DNA from: Anaerolinea sp.
GTDB taxonomy: Bacteria > Chloroflexota > Anaerolineae > Anaerolineales > Anaerolineaceae
Direction of reading: 5' to 3'
Assembly (NCBI GenBank): GCA_020216845.1
Contig: JAIWNK010000163.1
Location: 1 to 10,388, forward strand
Length of the DNA stretch: 10,388 bases
Part shown: positions 6,233 to 10,388 of the stretch, in pieces
Position numbering within the stretch: the first letter of the stretch is position 1
Layout: the number at the start of each line of letters is the position of its first letter
Notes under the pieces: model-generated
The model's database searches: none
What the model saw: the letters and a program-made list of their open reading frames with translations, nothing else
What the model was told of the DNA's origin: nothing
Program-made: the position numbers and the translations under genes

Positions 6233-8167
6233 ATGAAAGCTTTGCAACAAGTCCATGCCGGGCAGTCGGTTGTGCGTCTCAACCTGCACGGCACAAGCGC
6301 TCTTCCGCCAACAGAGCATGCCAACCTGCGCATTTTGGCCATCACCGCCGGGGTCGGCAACGGCTGGCATTTTTCGGCAGCAAGCCTGCGCAACAGCCTG
6401 CCGCACTGGGAGGGGGTGCACACCTTTGTGGACCATGCCCCGCCTGGCACACCGCGCAGCCTGCGCGACCTGGCCGGGGTCTGTGATGCCCCGCAATGGG
6501 ACGAGGAGCATCAAGGCATTGTGCTGACGCTACGCCCCTTTGGGCCATGCGCCGCCCTGCTACAAACCCTGGCCGAAGACTGGCTCAACAGCCCATTGCC
6601 GCGCCCGCGCATCGGCTTTTCGGCAGATCTATCTTTTCGGGCGCAGCGCGCCGACAAGGAGGTGCTAGAAATCATCAAGGTACATTCGCTCGACCTGGTC
6701 TTCGACCCGGCCCGGGGCGGTCGTCTCATCCAACAAGAGTCATTCTCAACCCACACGGAGGAACCCGCAATGGAAGAAACCCTTTCACAATTGGAGGAAG
6801 CCAATGAACCTGTTTCCCAACCTGCCTTGCAAACGCTGTATGATTGGCTATTGGAAGCGCGTTTGCAAACGGCCCATTTGCCAGCCCCAGCTGCCGCACA
6901 ATTGCGCCAACAGTTCGCTGGACGCAGCTTCACGCCGCAAGAAGTGGATCAGGCGATACAGCAAATGCAGGCCCTGAGCGCCGCCCTACAAGGCCCCGTC
7001 CGCGAGGTCAGCGGTCGGCCAGCCGCACAACGCCCGGATGGTGAGCTGAGCGGCATGATCACCGGCGAGGAACGCCTGCAAGCCGCAGTGGATGACCTGT
7101 TGGGGGCGCCGCGCGACCCGGCCTTGCGCGCTGCGCAGGTCGAGCGCCTGAGCGGTCTGCGCGAGCTTTACACCTTGCTCACCGGCGACGTGGAATTGCG
7201 CGGTCAGCCACAGCCCGAACGCACCCGCCTGGCAACAACCGCCACCCTGCCCGGGCTGGTCAAAAACGCCATGAACAAGATGATCGTGCAAACCTGGGAA
7301 GAGCTGGGCCGCGCCGGTTATCAGTGGTGGCGTCCACTGGTCACGGTGGAGCATTTTGACAGCCTGAACGACATCTCCGGCGTGCTGGTGGGCGAGATTC
7401 AGGCCCTGCCGGCTGTGGCCGAGGGCAACGACTACCCGGAGCTGAGCCTGAACGACTCGACCGAGGTCGGCACCTGGGTCAAATATGGCGGGTATCTGCC
7501 CCTCACCCTGGAACTGATTGACCGCGACGACATCTTCCGCCTGCGTCAATACCCGCGCAAACTGGCCAACGCGGCTGTGCGCAACCTCTCCGGGCTGATT
7601 GCCGGGGTGTTCAGTGCCAACGGCGGCATTGGCCCAACCCTGGCCGATGGCGGGGCGCTGTTCAACAGCACCCCGGTGACAACCCCGGGCGGACATGCCA
7701 ACCTGCGCAACGCGGCCCTCTCCGCAGCAGAGTGGGAGGCAGCAAGTCAGGCCGTATACAATCAACCCATCCTCAGTGAGGGCGGGCTTGGCCCACGCCT
7801 GGCGCTGGACCCGAAATATCTGCTCGTGCCGCGCGAACTGCGCCTGACCGCCATGCGCATCCTCTACCCGGCCTTCGAGCGCGAGGCCAATTTCTTCTCC
7901 GAGAACATGCAGCGCGGCGAATTTGGCGATGTGATCACCGTGCCCGAATGGACGAATGCAACGCAATGGGCAGCTGCCTGCGATCCGCGCCTGGCCCCGG
8001 CCATTGTGGTGGGCGAGCGCTTTGGCCTCTTGCCAGAAATCTTCATCGCCGGGGACGAGAACAGCCCGGCCCTGTTTGCCGCCGACGAGGTGCGCCTCAA
8101 GGTACGCCATTTCCTGTCGGTGTTTGTGGCCGATTACCGCCCGTTGCACAAATCCAACCCCACCTAA
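6233..8167 (+). CDS. Prohead protease / scaffold-like linker / major capsid protein fusion
   Basis: This 644-residue protein combines functions that many tailed phages encode separately. Residues 1-165 look like a capsid maturation serine protease: FVDHAPPG has candidate catalytic H68 and IGFSADLS has candidate S130, followed by IIKVHSLDLVFDPARGG (147-163). Residues 180-330 are helical and charged (EETLSQLEEANEP, then AIQQMQALSAALQ), as in a scaffold or delta domain. Residues 330-644 resemble HK97-fold major capsid proteins of the Mu gpT-like type, with LNDISGVLVGEIQALP (378-393), PRKLANAAVRNLSG (441-454), ADGGALFN (471-478) and ALDPKYLLVPRELR (524-537). AAGGAGGTG at 6222-6230 overlaps the previous stop and lies just before the ATG. 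Protease-capsid fusions are known. An internal start in front of the linker (see the separate entry) could also yield a protease-free capsid protein. Confidence 0.88.
   Translation: MKALQQVHAGQSVVRLNLHGTSALPPTEHANLRILAITAGVGNGWHFSAASLRNSLPHWEGVHTFVDHAPPGTPRSLRDLAGVCDAPQWDEEHQGIVLTLRPFGPCAALLQTLAEDWLNSPLPRPRIGFSADLSFRAQRADKEVLEIIKVHSLDLVFDPARGGRLIQQESFSTHTEEPAMEETLSQLEEANEPVSQPALQTLYDWLLEARLQTAHLPAPAAAQLRQQFAGRSFTPQEVDQAIQQMQALSAALQGPVREVSGRPAAQRPDGELSGMITGEERLQAAVDDLLGAPRDPALRAAQVERLSGLRELYTLLTGDVELRGQPQPERTRLATTATLPGLVKNAMNKMIVQTWEELGRAGYQWWRPLVTVEHFDSLNDISGVLVGEIQALPAVAEGNDYPELSLNDSTEVGTWVKYGGYLPLTLELIDRDDIFRLRQYPRKLANAAVRNLSGLIAGVFSANGGIGPTLADGGALFNSTPVTTPGGHANLRNAALSAAEWEAASQAVYNQPILSEGGLGPRLALDPKYLLVPRELRLTAMRILYPAFEREANFFSENMQRGEFGDVITVPEWTNATQWAAACDPRLAPAIVVGERFGLLPEIFIAGDENSPALFAADEVRLKVRHFLSVFVADYRPLHKSNPT
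6757..6772 (+). promoter_or_regulatory. Internal ribosome-binding site and in-frame ATG for a protease-free capsid protein
   Basis: GGAGGA at 6757-6762 stands seven bases before an ATG at 6770-6772, in the same frame as the protease-capsid fusion (its Met180). Starting here would give a 465-residue scaffold plus capsid protein beginning MEETLSQLEEANEP. The site lies exactly at the border between the protease and the acidic helical linker, where a separate capsid gene would start in an unfused arrangement. This resembles the in-frame C/Nu3 overlap of phage lambda. The sequence is seen directly; use as a start is inferred. Confidence 0.55.
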
Positions 8168-8187
8168 GCAGCAGAAAGGACCCCCCA

Positions 8188-8697
8188 ATGGCCTACCTTT
8201 CCAATGGCACTTTGCGTCAGACGGTTGCCCTGAGCACATTGCGCAGCAACTCCAGCAGCTGGCAAATCAATGTCGGCAATCACAGCTGGACGCTGGACAA
8301 AACCCCCAATACCGAAACCAGCGTTTTGCTAACAACGCTTGACCTGCCGCGTTCCTCACGGACAGCGGAAGGCACACGCCTGCTCAAGGTTGAACTGTGC
8401 TATCAAATCAGCGCCGCCGCTGCCAACACCTTCACCCCGACGCTCTACCGGCAGGCTTTGGCGCAGCACGGCGGCAGCCTGACCGTGCCGCAACCCATCC
8501 CCTTCAGCTATGATGGCGCACACGACACAAACGCCAAACGCATCAGCACCGGCCTGCACCGCATGCAATTGTTCAGCAGCGAGGCAAAATTCAACCCAAC
8601 CGATGAAGTCTACTTTCTGGAGCTGAGCATACAGACCAATTCCAGCTGCGTTGTGCAGATTCTGGCGCTGCAACTGCATTATGCCCTGCGCCTTTAA
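8188..8697 (+). CDS. Small beta-rich protein, possible capsid decoration protein
   Basis: This 169-residue protein starts at the ATG at 8188, preceded by GAAAGGA (8174-8180) seven bases upstream. The frame is open further back, but only inside the capsid gene. It has no signal peptide or membrane segment. It is rich in Ser, Thr, Asn and Gln and in alternating hydrophobic strands, for example TRLLKVELCYQIS (63-75), TFTPTLYRQAL, and EVYFLELSIQTNSSCVVQIL near the C-terminus, suggesting one beta-sandwich domain. Sitting directly behind the capsid gene, it could decorate or cement the shell. I cannot assign a family, and a vertex or tail role is also possible. Confidence 0.65.
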   Translation: MAYLSNGTLRQTVALSTLRSNSSSWQINVGNHSWTLDKTPNTETSVLLTTLDLPRSSRTAEGTRLLKVELCYQISAAAANTFTPTLYRQALAQHGGSLTVPQPIPFSYDGAHDTNAKRISTGLHRMQLFSSEAKFNPTDEVYFLELSIQTNSSCVVQILALQLHYALRL

Positions 8698-8720
8698 CTT
8701 CACTTTCAAGGAGCAAGAAA

Positions 8721-8912
8721 ATGGATAAACTGAAACGTCTGCTTGCCTCACGGAAGTTTTGGGCGGCGTTGATTGGCCTGGCACTGATGTTGATCAAAGC
8801 CTACCGTCCCGACTTCCCCATCAGCGAAGAACCGCTGACCGGCATCGTTGCCCTGTTGGCCGCCTACATCCTCGGCACAGCGCTCGAAGATAGCGTCAGC
8901 GCGCAGCACTAA
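8721..8912 (+). CDS. Holin-like small membrane protein
   Basis: This 63-residue protein has AAGGAG (8708-8713) seven bases before the ATG. A basic start (MDKLKRLLASRK) is followed by a hydrophobic helix, FWAALIGLALMLIKAY (13-28), a short polar loop with a proline and acidic residues (DFPISEEP, 31-38), a second hydrophobic helix, LTGIVALLAAYILGTAL (39-55), and a polar acidic end. Two close membrane helices in such a small protein within a phage operon is the pattern of class II-like holins, which open the inner membrane at the end of infection. No endolysin gene is visible nearby. The membrane nature is clear; the holin role rests on size, topology and context. Confidence 0.72.
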   Translation: MDKLKRLLASRKFWAALIGLALMLIKAYRPDFPISEEPLTGIVALLAAYILGTALEDSVSAQH

Positions 8913-8918
8913 CCTCGC

Positions 8919-8951
8919 GGGGGCATGGTGCAGGCAACAGCCCATGCCCCC
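8919..8951 (+). terminator. Hairpin between holin and hub genes, no U-tract
   Basis: GGGGGCATGG (8919-8928) and CCATGCCCCC (8942-8951) form a perfect 10-base stem around a 13-base loop, six bases after the holin stop. A run of T, as expected for an intrinsic terminator, is missing. It could still attenuate transcription, stop RNA decay, or mark a processing site that lowers expression of the downstream hub gene. The stem is certain; its role is not. Confidence 0.45.
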
Positions 8952-8987
8952 TGACGGCCCACCTCACGACTGACAAGGAGAAAGGCC

Positions 8988-10331
8988 ATGTACATCGAAT
9001 TGAGCAACACCCCCATGCCCTGGAACGTGCAAGCACTGGATTGGGACGCATATGGCGGGCCGCGTCAGGCCGTGCTGCACGGCGCCCCCAACCCAAACTG
9101 GCAATCTCTGCCGGAGCTGTTGGGGCAGGCTTTGTACATCTATGCAGCGCAGGGCCGACCGGCGTGGTGGGGCTATGTCAATCAGGTGCAGGTAAACCTG
9201 GGCCGGGTGCGGTTGCGCTGGCAACTGAGCGAAATGGCCAACCGCACGGCGCGGCTGCTGCCGGTGCAAAGCGCCGCGCCCTTTGCCAACAACTGGCAGC
9301 ACACGCCCTGGCAGGATGAACCGCTCAGTCAGGGGCGCTTTGGGGTGCGCGAACGCCTGCTGCCGCCGGATTCTGGCACACCGCCGACCTGGCCGCAGGT
9401 GCAATTTGCGACAAGCAATGCCACACCCGGGCTGCGCCTGATTGGCCGCGGCTGGGTCGAAACACTTGCCTGGCGCACCTGCGACCCGCTGGAACTGCGC
9501 AGCGAATTCATCCAACCCGGCGGGGAACTGCAAACCTTGCAAAGCAACCTAGCACAGGCCTTCATTGCTCAAAGCAGCGCAACGGTCACAGCTGTGTGGC
9601 TGCGCGCAGCCGCACATGCCGCAACCAGGCCGCTGTTGTGGGCCCTGTGCGCCGATGACGGCGCCGGCAGCCCCGGCGCTCCCCTGGCACAGGGCAGCCT
9701 GGCCGCGGATGGCATCAGCAGCATGGCCTGGCGACGGATGGAACTTTCTGAGCCGCTGCCGCTGGAGATCGGTCAGCCATTGTGGTTGCTGTTGGGCGGC
9801 GGCCCGCAATGGAGCATGGAGCTGAACGAAGCCGCGCTGACGACAACCGGCCCTTTGCTGCAACAATTACCGGATGGCACCTGGGCGGCGCGCCTGCCGG
9901 TTGCGCAACTGCTCTTCTCCCTCGAAACCGCCTGGAACGCGGCGCGCCTGTTGGAACAAATTGGCAACCTGGGGGGACAATTTCTTTCTGGCTGGCAGGC
10001 CGAAACCAACCCCACCCTGCGCTTCACGCCCCCAACACATTTCTTCACCTGCGGCGAGGCGTTGCAACAGTTGTGCGCTCTGGCCAATGCTCAGGCACTG
10101 ATCACCCCCGAACGGGTCTTGCGCCTGCTGCCGCGCCCGGCTGGCGAAGAGCGCCTGTTGGGCGAAGACGGGCTGGTGCGCACACAAACCGGACGCTTGT
10201 TGGGGCTCGATGAAAGCCTGGCCGGCCATCCCTTGCGCCTGTGGCAAAGTCATGGGCCGCAAACCAATTGCCCCGCCGCCCGTTGGCAAGCGGGCGACCT
10301 GACGGCAAAGCCAATTTTCACAAAACTGTAA
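8988..10331 (+). CDS. Tail-hub-like structural protein with jelly-roll insertion
   Basis: This 447-residue protein has AAGGAG at 8975-8980 before its ATG. Residues 1-90 read like the first beta domain of a baseplate hub: a short strand region, then LYIYAAQGRPAWWGYVNQVQ (49-68) and VRLRWQLSEMANRTARLL (74-91), where the last part matches the usual position of a 'sl..m.N+v' strand. Residues 310-390 (LETAWNAARLLEQIGNLGG, then TCGEALQQLCALANAQ and PERVLRLLPRP) resemble the helical and strand repeat of hub proteins. Between them, about 175-290, is a segment resembling surface-binding beta-sandwich domains: ALCADDGAGSPGAPLAQGSL (219-238) with RRMELSEPLPLEIGQPLWLL (249-268). The C-terminus (AKPIFTKL) is abrupt and its coding DNA is AT-richer, so truncation is possible. 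The hub call comes from recognition, not alignment. Confidence 0.58.
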   Translation: MYIELSNTPMPWNVQALDWDAYGGPRQAVLHGAPNPNWQSLPELLGQALYIYAAQGRPAWWGYVNQVQVNLGRVRLRWQLSEMANRTARLLPVQSAAPFANNWQHTPWQDEPLSQGRFGVRERLLPPDSGTPPTWPQVQFATSNATPGLRLIGRGWVETLAWRTCDPLELRSEFIQPGGELQTLQSNLAQAFIAQSSATVTAVWLRAAAHAATRPLLWALCADDGAGSPGAPLAQGSLAADGISSMAWRRMELSEPLPLEIGQPLWLLLGGGPQWSMELNEAALTTTGPLLQQLPDGTWAARLPVAQLLFSLETAWNAARLLEQIGNLGGQFLSGWQAETNPTLRFTPPTHFFTCGEALQQLCALANAQALITPERVLRLLPRPAGEERLLGEDGLVRTQTGRLLGLDESLAGHPLRLWQSHGPQTNCPAARWQAGDLTAKPIFTKL

Positions 10332-10351
10332 TGGTAAAGGACGCCGTTTTT

Positions 10352-10360
10352 TGCTACAAT
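10352..10360 (+). promoter_or_regulatory. Extended -10 promoter at right boundary
   Basis: TGCTACAAT (TGn plus TACAAT at 10355-10360) is a good extended -10 element 21 bases after the last stop. A -35 at 17-base spacing (10332-10337, TGGTAA) is poor, as is common with extended -10 promoters. It probably starts transcription of the next gene, outside the window, and may mark the end of the module. Confidence 0.45.
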
Positions 10361-10388
10361 GGGTAGCAGCTTCTGGTGTTCCACCCCA

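Noticed and set aside
6804..6806. Second ATG with GGAGGA upstream inside the capsid fusion
   Set aside because: It is out of frame with the capsid protein and does not open a convincing protein, so it is taken as chance in a Glu-Glu coding stretch.
6986..8239. Open frame of 417 codons on the - strand opposite the capsid gene
   Set aside because: Same reason: it mirrors a recognised capsid gene and has no protein-like domain pattern.
585..10388. Attachment-site direct repeats at the module borders
   Set aside because: I compared the left control region with the sequence after 10331 by eye and found no shared direct repeat or tRNA gene end. The true borders may lie outside the window.
1..10388. 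CRISPR arrays, tRNA or rRNA genes, insertion sequences
   Set aside because: No regularly spaced repeats, cloverleaf-like ends, transposase frames or terminal inverted repeats were seen.

Overview
The window holds a compact, one-directional virion-morphogenesis module of about 9.5 kb (roughly 813-10331, + strand). It lies next to a divergent chromosomal gene for a TadE/TadG-like pilus protein (1-584, - strand, cut by the window edge). The DNA is GC-rich with strong GC third-position bias, so most genes have long open shadow frames behind them. Strong Shine-Dalgarno sequences, a LexA-type palindrome of the GAAC-N4-GTTC class and phage genes carried beside Tad genes suggest a Gram-positive-like or Chloroflexota (possibly Anaerolineae) host. 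That assignment is inference from style, not from a marker gene.

Layout. 1-584: TadE-like minor pilin or assembly protein reading leftward, with a near-consensus promoter at 605-633. 585-812: AT-richer divergent control region with three separate palindromes (TTGCACA-type, TTGACA/TGTCAA and AGAAC-N4-GTTCT) and a + strand promoter. 813-1583: two small helical proteins, the second a coiled coil with a weakly hydrophobic tail. 1587-4439: terminase large subunit and portal protein. 4467-5801: a beta-rich protein resembling distal-tail (Dit-like) proteins. 5810-6223: a small helical protein in a head-tail adaptor position. 6233-8167: a fused prohead protease / scaffold-like linker / major capsid protein, with a good internal ribosome-binding site and in-frame ATG in front of the capsid half. 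8188-8697: a small beta-rich protein. 8721-8912: a holin-like membrane protein. 8919-8951: a hairpin. 8988-10331: a tail-hub-like protein carrying an apparent jelly-roll insertion. 10352-10360: an extended -10 promoter probably belonging to the next gene.

How it fits together. The terminase would pump DNA through the portal into a shell built from the protease-capsid protein. The adaptor would close the portal vertex, the Dit-like and hub-like proteins would form the vertex or tail-tip structure, and the holin would release particles. No integrase, repressor, replication gene, tail tube, tape measure or lysin is visible here. The genes are intact, tightly spaced and well supplied with ribosome-binding sites, so the module does not look like a decaying prophage. 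The LexA-like box just downstream of the predicted start of transcription suggests induction by DNA damage. Whether this is a prophage arm, a satellite, or a domesticated particle such as a gene transfer agent cannot be settled from this window.
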